DNA from: Halomonas borealis
Lineage (GTDB): Bacteria; Pseudomonadota; Gammaproteobacteria; Pseudomonadales; Halomonadaceae
Assembly (NCBI RefSeq): GCF_004798905.1
Contig: NZ_SDMO01000001.1
Coordinates: 496,001 to 560,000 of the forward strand
Length of the DNA: 64,000 nt
Direction: 5' to 3'
In this document: positions 57,191 through 63,871 of the stretch, piece after piece
Layout: every line of letters begins with the position of its first letter
How positions within the stretch are numbered: position 1 is the stretch's first letter
The notes under the pieces: generated by a model
Seen by the model: only the letters and a program-made list of their open reading frames with translations
Database searches by the model: none
Told to the model about the DNA's origin: nothing
Program-made: the position numbers and the translations under genes

Positions 57191-57220
57191 CCTATAACTT
57201 GGGTGTTGCCCAAGGGTCAA
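57191..57220 (-). promoter_or_regulatory. MerR-family-type promoter of the glutaredoxin-MauE gene
   Basis: On the minus strand TTGACC (57220-57215) and TATAGG (57196-57191) are 18 bases apart, longer than optimal. The spacer is filled by the dyad CTTGGG-TGTTG-CCCAAG (57198-57214 on the plus strand). This layout is typical of promoters twisted into activity by MerR-family regulators such as CueR or MerR. No merR-type gene is in the window. Confidence 0.7.
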
Positions 57221-57339
57221 ACTCAGCAGCGGCTGAGTGGTAATGGGGGGGGGAAGCCTCGAGCCGGTACCTGCCACGACCGGCAGGCATCGGCCAACAG
57301 GCCGATGGCGACGGTTTGCGTAGGGTGGCGTTGAGCCCC

Positions 57340-57646
57340 GGCACACAGCGCTGGGCGGTGCTGAAGAATCACCCACGACCTGAACGTGATGCGCGATGCG
57401 GTGGCCGACAACGCGCTCATGAAACCGATGGCGAAAGCCCTGAACACGCTGGAACGACATGCCGAGCAGGTGGTAAGGCGCTGGCTCTCCGGTCTGACCA
57501 ACGCGCGCTTGGAAGGCATGAGCGGCCTGTTCCAGGCCGCCAGGTCACGTGCACGAGGCTATCGGAACGAGGCCAACTTCATCGCCATGACCTACCTGAT
57601 CGGTAGCCCCGTGGGGCGCATGCTGGATCACATCAAATCCACATGA
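57340..57646 (+). mobile_element. ISL3-family transposase remnant
   Basis: Two frames join pieces of a transposase C terminus. First comes RWAVLKN near 57346. After a frame change, MRDAVADNALMKPMAKAL and the ISL3-type end WLSGLTNARLEGMSGLFQAA, then SRARGYRNEANFIAMTYLIG run to the stop at 57644-57646. The catalytic core is missing and no terminal inverted repeats are seen. It lies between the redox fusion gene and the far end of the integron cassettes. Confidence 0.7.
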
Positions 57647-57736
57647 AGTGACGAAGAACCAAAAAATAGTGCCAGGACAAAGACCAGGAAAACACCACCA
57701 TGCAGGGATAAAAAAATTTTGTTGTTCATGATTGCT

Positions 57737-58045
57737 TCACGGAGTGACCGGGCTATTGTTGATAGCGCTCAACGGCTGGTTGATGTCAAAGATGTACCCC
57801 CGGACTTCACCGATCCCCATTTTCTGTAAACGGGCAGTGTGCATTTCAAGGTAGACCTGGGCACTGGCCTCGTCCTCGAACAGATAGATACCACCTCCTA
57901 ACTGATCTTTTTCACTTTCAGTCCAGATTTTCCAGATCATGCCCGGTTCACGGTTGATGGACTCAGCAAGTTCAACCATGGCTGTTGCCATCTCCTCACC
58001 AAATGGGCCGTTAAACTCAAAATCAACCTGTAGCAATTTTGCCAT
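57737..58045 (-). CDS. YdhR-family putative monooxygenase
   Basis: A 102-residue ferredoxin-like alpha/beta dimeric-barrel protein closely resembling Ydh[52 protein letters not shown]. The family is proposed to oxidise aromatic compounds, without proof. ATG 58045 has GGAGAC about 8 bases upstream. Base composition is far more AT-rich than the chromosome, like the cassettes to its right. No clear attC follows it, so cassette status is uncertain. Confidence 0.8.
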   Translation of the reverse strand: MAKLLQVDFEFNGPFGEEMATAMVELAESINREPGMIWKIWTESEKDQLGGGIYLFEDEASAQVYLEMHTARLQKMGIGEVRGYIFDINQPLSAINNSPVTP

Positions 58046-58640
58046 TATCATGTCTCCATTTTTTAGGAAATCGCTGATACCAGCCTCGCTCTCTGCTGCT
58101 ATAAATAATATTGCCTATGAAAAAATACACACAACCATCTGAACGTGGCACTGGATTGATGGGGTTAACGGACTCTATCAGCCTTTAAATCCGTATATCC
58201 CAAATACATCGACATACATCTGATGCTCTGGAAGGTACTTAACAGCCTTAAACGTTCTCCTACAGCCTCAACGTCAAAAAACAGGGGCATATTTCTACAT
58301 TTTTAGCGCAGCGATATAAAAATATGCCCGCTAGTCTGAATGATTATGGCAGGCGACACGCTAAGCCTGCCACACGTTATTGGCGTAGCGCTAGCGGAAC
58401 TATTGCCGGGTAAGCACGACCGCAAGAAGACTTTTCTTGACGCTGTGATTTGTTAGTTTAGCGGCACTTCATGCCGCCAGCAACACTGTGACCGGTGACT
58501 TTTTGGATTTAACGAAGGCACCAAAAACAGAACTGCGCTTTTATAATGATACGAACAAACTCTAAGGCCGGCAGGCTTGGCCATTCCTGCCTAGCTTGCT
58601 GGTAAGCGACAGAGTTAAATAAAGTCAAATGGCAGCCCCT
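58046..58640. other. AT-rich region without a supported gene, between YdhR gene and cassette array
   Basis: About 595 bases. It holds an inverted pair GGGCATATTT/AAATATGCCC (58285-58329), a small hairpin GGCAGGC/GCCTGCC (58348-58371) and a lone GTTAG near 58452 that could be a decayed attC edge. A minus-strand open reading of 63 codons (58509-58700) starts inside the attC and lacks a ribosome binding site. It may be the tail of a non-coding or decayed cassette. Confidence 0.5.
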
Positions 58641-58716
58641 ATAACGCCGAACCTTGCGGCAATTTGGGAACCGAAAAGCGGCGGAAAAATTGTCCGCCAA
58701 CAGTAATTTGTTAGGG
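58641..58716 (-). repeat. attC-like site 8
   Basis: The left edge is ATAACGCCG and the right edge GTTAGGG. Between them TTGCGGCAATTT and AAATTGTCCGCCAA form an imperfect inverted repeat. It follows the P-loop ATPase cassette. Confidence 0.8.
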
Positions 58717-59244
58717 GTTTTCTATACGCTGCAAAATGAACGATACGCGCTCATCAATTTTGTCGCGTGGGACTTCTAGCGTTTCGTAACCCCATTCCGA
58801 ATACCACTTCTTCATGCCTTCAAAAACCACTATGGACTCTTCGAAGCTTTGGTCGCGTTCAGAGTCTGTACCGTAAATCTCTTCCCATGGAGGCAGCAAA
58901 AATACAATACCGTTATATGGAAATTTTTGGACGTACTGCGCGATTTCATCGTTTGTTAGCGCGCCCTCCGCATCAAGCATATACAGCGCGTCTAGCACCC
59001 CACGATCAAAGAACACGGTATGATCGCAGCCAACTGCTCCCCGATATCTTTCAATATCCGAACGAAGTATCTCCTGCGCGAAAGAGACCGGGTCTGCTCG
59101 AGGTGTTAAGCCTGCAGCTAACCGCTCTTTGATTATCCTACGCGCCGACTCCGATACGACGCGATATCCACGCTCTGCTAACGCACTAAGGATTGTCGTT
59201 TTGCCGCCACCGGGGCCGCCGGTGACTACGAATCGATGACTCAT
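58711..59244 (-). CDS. cassette 8: small P-loop ATPase (AAA_28-like)
   Basis: A 177-residue single-domain NTPase with Walker A GGPGGGKTT (about residues 9-17), a DHTVFFDRGVLDALYM segment containing a Walker B-like Asp, and an Arg-rich N-terminal helix (SESARRIIKER). It matches stand-alone AAA_28/kinase-like ATPases often found in gene cassettes; the substrate is unknown. The ATG at 59244 follows an AGGAGTG ribosome binding site just inside the cassette; a longer in-frame reading begins in the attC. Confidence 0.82.
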   Translation of the reverse strand: MSHRFVVTGGPGGGKTTILSALAERGYRVVSESARRIIKERLAAGLTPRADPVSFAQEILRSDIERYRGAVGCDHTVFFDRGVLDALYMLDAEGALTNDEIAQYVQKFPYNGIVFLLPPWEEIYGTDSERDQSFEESIVVFEGMKKWYSEWGYETLEVPRDKIDERVSFILQRIENP

Positions 59245-59250
59245 TTCACT

Positions 59251-59330
59251 CCTAACTCTGAGCGCACCGGTGGCCTTTACAGAGCGAAGCGGCGTAAAGG
59301 CCATCCGCGTAACCCGCTTGGTTATATAAC
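59251..59330 (-). repeat. attC-like site 7
   Basis: Edges CCTAAC and GTTATATAAC enclose arms GAGCGCACCGGTGGCCTTTAC and GTAAAGGCCATCCGCG separated by AGAGCGAAGCGGC. The same arm design recurs in attC 3. Confidence 0.82.
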
Positions 59331-59332
59331 TT

Positions 59333-60151
59333 TTAGGCCTGAGAAAAATCCAAAATTTCCTTCAGCAACTCATCAGGCCTCTCCTCGATGACCAGATGGC
59401 CTGCATCATCAATCACATGGTAAGCTGATCCCGGAATCATGCCATGGAGCTCTTCCCCACGCTCCAGTGGTATCCAGCTATCCTCCCGCCCCCATAGAAT
59501 CAAGGTAGGTGTAGTAATCGTAGGATATAGCGGCTGAACCTCGTCGGTATATTTGGAGTCTGCTTGAGCCATCTGGCGATAGAAAGCTGTCTTACCTCGC
59601 TCGCCAGTCCACGGAGAAACGATTCCCTCTAGTGTTGCCTCATCAAGTGGTTTGAAGGCAGCCGTTTGCACATAAGACCGGACCACAGCTTCATGAATAT
59701 AGTCTGGCAGCCCTGAAAAAGCGGCTTCATATCTATTCACATGGCGGAAAAAAGGCGAGCCCCAAGGAGAGACTGCAACCGGGTCAATCAGAATAATCTT
59801 CTTAAAAGACCGCTCATTGATAAGGTGAGCTCTGAGGGCAGTTGCCCCGCCAAAGTCATGACCCACAACAATCGGATCATCCAATTCCCAATGGGCAAGC
59901 AAGCCGTCCAAAACCTTATTCTGCACACCCAAAGACACATCGCCTTCCGTCACACACGACTGGCCATACCCCAGCAAGTCAAAAAAGTAGACCGTGTACT
60001 CTTTGGACAGCTTTCGAATCAAATGTCGCAGATTGAACGATGACCAGGGTGTTCCATGAACCAAAACCATTGGCGGGCCTTCGCCTAACCGGCCAAAACG
60101 AACTTCCCTTCCATCATAATCATATGATTCTGAAAGCTCCCAGCTGCTCAT
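59333..60151 (-). CDS. cassette 7: alpha/beta hydrolase (haloalkane dehalogenase-like)
   Basis: The 272-residue alpha/beta hydrolase has the oxyanion segment LVHGTPWSSF (about 30), nucleophile Asp in VVGHDFGGAT (about 97), an acid in the LILWGREDSWIP region and catalytic His in DDAGHLVIEE (about 253). An Asp nucleophile points to dehalogenases or epoxide hydrolases rather than esterases. The start at 60151 has AAAGGAG 9 bases upstream. Codon use is AT-rich compared with the chromosome. Confidence 0.85.
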   Translation of the reverse strand: MSSWELSESYDYDGREVRFGRLGEGPPMVLVHGTPWSSFNLRHLIRKLSKEYTVYFFDLLGYGQSCVTEGDVSLGVQNKVLDGLLAHWELDDPIVVGHDFGGATALRAHLINERSFKKIILIDPVAVSPWGSPFFRHVNRYEAAFSGLPDYIHEAVVRSYVQTAAFKPLDEATLEGIVSPWTGERGKTAFYRQMAQADSKYTDEVQPLYPTITTPTLILWGREDSWIPLERGEELHGMIPGSAYHVIDDAGHLVIEERPDELLKEILDFSQA

Positions 60152-60172
60152 CACTCGTACTCCTTTTCTACA

Positions 60173-60250
60173 TAACGCCAAGGTGACGGGCCGGCTGGAG
60201 TGCAGCGTAAGGAGGTCCAGCCGCAGGCATTATTAACCGCCTTGTTATGC
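60173..60250 (-). repeat. attC-like site 6
   Basis: Edges ATAACGCC and GTTATGC enclose the pair GGCCGGCTGGAGTGC / AGGAGGTCCAGCCGC. It follows the HNH cassette start-to-end order on the minus strand. Confidence 0.8.
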
Positions 60251-60256
60251 GTGACG

Positions 60257-60571
60257 TTACTGCCCATTTGCAATTGCCTGCTTAATTATTGGAGCAAACA
60301 ACTCTAGGGAAATGCCACGCTCTTTACAATAATTTGTTTGCAGCCAAGCAGAAAGTTGCTTTTGACCTTTGCTTGCATTGCAGCCGCGACAACAGAGACA
60401 TATGCTTTCTCTGGTGACAATTGAAATATCATTGACAATGCGCTCCCAACTAGCGGATGCTTTGGCAGACTCCTTGTGTGAAAGAAATTCATTGCCGCAA
60501 TATACACAAGACTTGTCTCTTTCTCGGACTTCCTTTTCTAAGTCTGCTGGAATATTCCAATTATTCGCCAT
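60257..60571 (-). CDS. cassette 6: HNH-type nuclease-like protein
   Basis: A 104-residue protein with Cys pairs CVYCGNEF (about 22-29) and CLCCRGCNASKGQKQLSAWL (about 58-77) that fit a zinc-stabilised HNH/beta-beta-alpha-metal fold. Between them ASWERIVNDISIV stands where the usual His-rich motif would be, so catalysis is not certain. Such small HNH proteins occur in phage and cassettes. The start at 60571 lies just beyond attC 5; a longer in-frame reading begins inside that site. Confidence 0.75.
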   Translation of the reverse strand: MANNWNIPADLEKEVRERDKSCVYCGNEFLSHKESAKASASWERIVNDISIVTRESICLCCRGCNASKGQKQLSAWLQTNYCKERGISLELFAPIIKQAIANGQ

Positions 60572-60593
60572 GATTTGATTCGATGCCTTTACG

Positions 60594-60677
60594 CATAGCG
60601 CCCGCAGCAAAGGCGAGCAACTTGTTGTGAGTCCAGTGCAAGCTTGCTTGCACGATTTTGCCTGCGCTTGTTATGTG
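60594..60677 (-). repeat. attC-like site 5
   Basis: Edges CATAGCGCCC and GTTATGTG. The interior holds GCAGCAAAGGCGAGC / GATTTTGCCTGCGC and a small CAAGCTTGCTTG hairpin. The left edge has G in place of the usual A in TAAC. Confidence 0.72.
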
Positions 60678-60694
60678 TGTCTTACATGGCTCCC

Positions 60695-60871
60695 CTACAA
60701 ATTTTTACCGCAGCATTTCTTAAATTTTTTGCCATTACCACAAATACATGGATCATTGCGCCCAACTTTTGGGGTGCTGCGTACAGTAGGTGATTTAGGA
60801 GGGCAGCAACTTGTATCGGTACAGCTAGACTCCGAGGCTGCAATTTCTCTAGTAGTAGATTGTTCATTCAT
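60695..60871 (-). CDS. cassette 5: 58-residue SEC-C motif protein
   Basis: A very short gene. The product has a Ser/Thr/Cys-containing N terminus (TSCCPPKSP) and ends in a canonical SEC-C zinc motif: [19 protein letters not shown]. The ATG at 60871 and the TAG at 60695-60697 are both inside one cassette between attC 4 and attC 5. SEC-C binds zinc and, at the SecA C terminus, SecB. Here it makes up almost the whole protein, so a protein-binding adaptor role is plausible. Confidence 0.8.
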   Translation of the reverse strand: MNEQSTTREIAASESSCTDTSCCPPKSPTVRSTPKVGRNDPCICGNGKKFKKCCGKNL

Positions 60872-60923
60872 TTATTTGAAAACACCTATTTAATGTTAGT
60901 ACTTGACTAAAGTTCGAATACAC

Positions 60924-61041
60924 ATAACGCCCAGCGCAGGCGCAGCCAGCGCGGAGCACGTTTTGTGTTAATGTTTGAGCGACAGCGAGTAACACAAAAG
61001 GTGCGTAGCGTTGGCTGTCGCTCTGCCGCTGATTGTTATGT
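60924..61041 (-). repeat. attC-like site 4
   Basis: The longest site, 118 bases. Edges are ATAACGCCC and GTTATGTG, with CGCAGCCAGCGC / GCGTTGGCTGTCGC and an inner TTTTGTGTTA / TAACACAAAA pair. Confidence 0.82.
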
Positions 61042-61044
61042 GGG

Positions 61045-61452
61045 TTACCCTTGGTCCGCCGGATGGTTTACACCATCGTATGTTGGAACTCCGCCAATTT
61101 TTAGAGGATTTATACCCTCCAGACACGCTACATTGAAACCATATTGAGTTGGATTAGAGCGTCTCTGGTGATGTGTGTAAATCCCGCAATTTCCGCAGAA
61201 ATAGTGTTTCGCTGTATTGGTATTGAATTGATAGAGCTTCAAATGCTCCGTCCCTTTTAAGACATTAATGCCATCTAGCGAAACTGACGCGGCGATTGCA
61301 CCTCTTCTGCGGCATAGCGAACAATCACAACGCCGAAGATCTATAAGACCATCAGGCAGATCCAGTTCAATTTTTACAAATCCGCAGTGACATGATGCCA
61401 CATGTTTTGGCTGAACTTTTACCCCATCAATCTCTTTCAGATTTATGCTCAT
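61045..61452 (-). CDS. cassette 4: GFA-family zinc protein
   Basis: A 135-residue glutathione-dependent formaldehyde-activating (GFA) family protein. The zinc-binding Cys sets are visible as CHCG (about 21), CDCSLC (about 43-48) and CGNCGIYTHHQ (about 87). Classical members add formaldehyde to glutathione; most relatives are uncharacterised. The start at 61452 lies just outside attC 3 and gives the family N terminus; a longer in-frame reading starts within that attC. Confidence 0.85.
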   Translation of the reverse strand: MSINLKEIDGVKVQPKHVASCHCGFVKIELDLPDGLIDLRRCDCSLCRRRGAIAASVSLDGINVLKGTEHLKLYQFNTNTAKHYFCGNCGIYTHHQRRSNPTQYGFNVACLEGINPLKIGGVPTYDGVNHPADQG

Positions 61453-61472
61453 AGCTCTTTCCTTGTGCTCAC

Positions 61473-61547
61473 ATAACGCGGAGCGCACCGGCGGCCTTTT
61501 TGGAGCGAAGCGTAGAAAAGGCCGTCCGAGTGACGCGTATTGTTAGT
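61473..61547 (-). repeat. attC-like site 3
   Basis: Edges ATAACGCGG and GTTAGTC. Arms GAGCGCACCGGCGGCCTTTT and AAAAGGCCGTCCGAG flank GGAGCGAAGCGTAG. Very similar in design to attC 7. Confidence 0.83.
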
Positions 61548-62364
61548 CATTTTCGACGCGGCATATTTCTTCGATGACATAGCGCTTTATTGCTCCTTTT
61601 GCAGAAAGCACCTTGGTAGCATCAAAGCTAATTTTTCCAGCCAGATCTCGGTTGGCTTGATCCATTGACCAGGTCAAATGCTCCTTTTGGTGAGCAGTCA
61701 CGTTGTCTGTGAGCATGAATGAGACAGTTTTTTCCAAATCGTCGACGAACATCCGACCAAAGCCCGACAAAATGTTATATCGGGTGACGTTCCCTATGAT
61801 ACCGGCACTCATCTCATTGTCGTATCGGAGGGAAACTGCATCGAGTGTGTCGCAGTTGAACAACATCCGATCCTGCGTTCTGTTTCGACTCACAGAGATA
61901 ACTACATCACGGTTCCGCTTTACTGGACGGTGAAATCGCTCGATCGGAGTTTCCAGGGCTTCTTCAATCTCCCCAATAAACGGCTCTTTTCTGCTTTCCA
62001 ACCGTCTAACCTTTGCCGTTTCCGGCTCGTAATCAATGTCTACTGCCTTTGACCATGTCCACTTAACTAGGTCCCAAAGAGCAGCCCCTGCGACACTGTA
62101 ACCAAGGGAAGAAGTAGCATCAGCGTTCAAGACAATGGTAATAATCTCTTGGAAGCTGCCACGCCGAGAAGGACTGATATAGATTTCTGCCCCCGTGGCA
62201 CTGTTTGCTCTTTTCCTGATTTCACCATCGTTAATCAAAGCATGAGTACTTACTGCGAGAGCCCTGGCAAGCCCCTGTATCGAAACACCGGCATCATAGA
62301 GATCAAGTCGGCCCTCCTCGGCTGTCCCATGGTGGTAGCTCACCTTAATTTGAAGATTTGCCAA
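61543..62364 (-). CDS. cassette 3: unknown protein
   Basis: About 273 residues if translation begins at TTG 62364, just inside the cassette and after a purine-rich AGGGGGAG; the open frame continues into attC 2, and the start is uncertain. The N-terminal half has a DLYDAGVSIQGLARALAVST segment and one hydrophobic stretch (SLGYSVAGAALWDLVKWTW, about 105-123). The rest is soluble and charged, with no motif I recognise. It is the longest cassette product in view. Confidence 0.6.
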   Translation of the reverse strand: MANLQIKVSYHHGTAEEGRLDLYDAGVSIQGLARALAVSTHALINDGEIRKRANSATGAEIYISPSRRGSFQEIITIVLNADATSSLGYSVAGAALWDLVKWTWSKAVDIDYEPETAKVRRLESRKEPFIGEIEEALETPIERFHRPVKRNRDVVISVSRNRTQDRMLFNCDTLDAVSLRYDNEMSAGIIGNVTRYNILSGFGRMFVDDLEKTVSFMLTDNVTAHQKEHLTWSMDQANRDLAGKISFDATKVLSAKGAIKRYVIEEICRVEND

Positions 62365-62390
62365 AACTCCCCCTATGATTAAAATATGAC

Positions 62391-62507
62391 TAACGCCAAG
62401 CTCACCGGCACATTTTACGGAGAGCGTTTTTTTGTAAGAATGTAGCGAAGCGGAATACACAAAAACGCGCGTAGCAAAATGTGTCCGCGTGCAGCTTTTT
62501 GTTAGGC
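62391..62507 (-). repeat. attC-like site 2
   Basis: A 117-base site with edges CTAACGCC (from 62390) and GTTAGGC. Arms CTCACCGGCACATTTTAC and GCAAAATGTGTCCGCGTG enclose GCGTTTTTTTGT / ACAAAAACGC. Confidence 0.83.
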
Positions 62508-62981
62508 CATGGCCCTTTTGATAATATTAACTTCATATTCACTGTAAGAATCAGACGCTTGACCTCTACATGAATATTTACCTTCTATTATAGCTTGGCC
62601 CGATTCACGCCAAATTTCTTCAGTCAACGCTTCGATAGATGCCGCGTTACTATCTCCAAAAACATCCGATACATATAAATTGGAGTTTTTCTTACCCGAA
62701 GCGCTTGGCAAGGCAATTCCATTCGGCGGCGAGTCGACTACTTTCCTAAGTACTAGCCTATCTAAATCGGGGCAACGATAAATTTTATAATGCAAACCAG
62801 TGCGTTTACTGCTGCTCGCTTGGCTTAAAATCGATGCAATATCTGACTGTGGTTCTTCCTCTGAACCGTATTTTGATCCAATGGGCTCCCTCTGAGACCC
62901 AACGATAAAGGAAAACGTAAGAGCATGACGAAATTGTACGTCTTGCCAATAATTGATCATCTTTTCCCATTTCGGAGCCAT
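62502..62981 (-). CDS. cassette 2: unknown protein
   Basis: A 159-residue soluble protein starting MAPKWEKMINYWQDVQFRHA, with ATG 62981 preceded by AGGAAAAATC just after the cassette boundary. A Ser-rich centre (SILSQASSSKRTG) and a charged C terminus (EEIWRESGQAIIEGKYSCRG) show no recognisable domain. The stop codon TAA lies inside the attC, as usual for cassettes. Confidence 0.65.
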   Translation of the reverse strand: MAPKWEKMINYWQDVQFRHALTFSFIVGSQREPIGSKYGSEEEPQSDIASILSQASSSKRTGLHYKIYRCPDLDRLVLRKVVDSPPNGIALPSASGKKNSNLYVSDVFGDSNAASIEALTEEIWRESGQAIIEGKYSCRGQASDSYSEYEVNIIKRAMA

Positions 62982-62994
62982 GATTTTTCCTTTC

Positions 62995-63070
62995 CTAACG
63001 CCCGCCATCACCGGTGACAAAACCGGAGCGAAGCGGAGGTTTTGGCATCCGGTGGATGGCCTGGTTAGGA
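62995..63070 (-). repeat. attC-like site 1
   Basis: Edges CTAACGCCC and GTTAGGA. Arms GCCATCACCGG / CCGGTGGATGGC and an inner ACAAAACC / GGTTTT pair flank GGAGCGAAGCGGA. It is the first attC after attI. Confidence 0.85.
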
Positions 63071-63655
63071 TTTGTTAGACCGTTTTCGGAATTCGTCATA
63101 GTAATAGGATGCCTTTTCAGGGTCGCCCAGCGCGATCTCAAGCATTAGCTGCAATGTCAGGAGAGGCCCTGGAATAATTCCGTCTTCATCGATCTCAGCA
63201 TCTCGGAAATCTGGGTTGATAGCGAGTTCGAAGTTTACAATCCACCAAACCTCGATTTTTCTGAGCAGAGCCACCATCCGCTCGAACTGCTGAGCAAAAT
63301 TAACAGAGCTTTCTCCTCCAATAAGGTTGGGCATTTCGTGAGCAACTTCGTTTCTAGACTTACGGATTTCATCAAATGCTTTAATATCCTCTGAAGTTAT
63401 TGCTTCGTGCTCTTTCAGCCATTCAAGAGACGCTCTGACCTTGCTTTTGTGTCTGAATTTAACCTCGGTTTCATACTCTGGCGAGAGCAAATGGCCCTGC
63501 GGCCCATATCCATCGGTGAAGAAAGTTTCAATCCTCTCAATAATTGAGTCCTTGAGAATCTCGAAAGCCGCAAGATATATCGAAGCGGAGATCAATTTGG
63601 TTCTGAGGATTTCAGGATTGAGAAAATCCTCCCACCTCCTAGATGACTTACTCAT
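63065..63655 (-). CDS. cassette 1: HEPN-motif protein
   Basis: A 196-residue, mostly helical protein with RKSRNEVAHEM at about 97-107. Arg-x4-His (RNEVAH) is the HEPN RNase motif found in many toxins and defence proteins. It is the first cassette next to attI, hence the most recently inserted and best expressed position. The stop TAA is within attC 1. Nothing resembling a separate antitoxin gene accompanies it. The HEPN call rests on one motif plus predicted helices. Confidence 0.6.
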   Translation of the reverse strand: MSKSSRRWEDFLNPEILRTKLISASIYLAAFEILKDSIIERIETFFTDGYGPQGHLLSPEYETEVKFRHKSKVRASLEWLKEHEAITSEDIKAFDEIRKSRNEVAHEMPNLIGGESSVNFAQQFERMVALLRKIEVWWIVNFELAINPDFRDAEIDEDGIIPGPLLTLQLMLEIALGDPEKASYYYDEFRKRSNKS

Positions 63656-63662
63656 GGAAAAT

Positions 63663-63760
63663 CCTAACAGTGATTAGATGGAATGCTCGTATACTGGATG
63701 AACGTGCCGGCACGTTCAATATTGTTATCGACCCCATCATTCCACGCCTAACCTATTGAT
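63663..63760. other. attI-like recombination site
   Basis: GTTAGGA on the minus strand (63669-63663) forms the boundary of the first cassette, equivalent to the cassette boundaries seen at the attC sites. A second GTTAGG occurs near 63749-63755. No attC-like inverted arms are present, as expected of attI, which lies between the first cassette and the divergent integrase gene. Confidence 0.7.
63701..63718. promoter_or_regulatory. perfect 18-base palindrome in the attI/leader region
   Basis: GAACGTGCCGGCACGTTC is fully self-complementary and sits between the attI core site and the integrase gene. It could be an operator for the cassette promoter or an integrase accessory site. Confidence 0.6.
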
Positions 63761-63834
63761 ATCATATAGTCTTAAGTAAAGCTCGGCTTCCTATGCAAAA
63801 TTCGCGTGCTTGCGCGCTTTGCCATCACCAATAA

Positions 63835-63854
63835 TACTGTATGCATATCCATAA
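63835..63854. promoter_or_regulatory. degenerate LexA-like box before intI
   Basis: The 20 bases starting TACTGTATGCATAT agree with the E. coli LexA consensus at about 15 positions. The left half is strong and the right half weak. The box lies 17 bases before the integrase ATG, where SOS control of integron integrases normally acts. Confidence 0.45.
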
Positions 63855-63871
63855 GAAGAGAGGGCGTTCGT

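Noticed and set aside
57386-57646. An intact small gene of 86 codons
   Set aside because: The sequence is the C-terminal end of an ISL3-type transposase with the catalytic core missing, so it is a remnant.
58509-58700. A 63-codon minus-strand gene as a ninth cassette
   Set aside because: Its first 20 or so codons are attC sequence, no ribosome binding site is seen, and no attC follows it. It is kept only as part of a region note.
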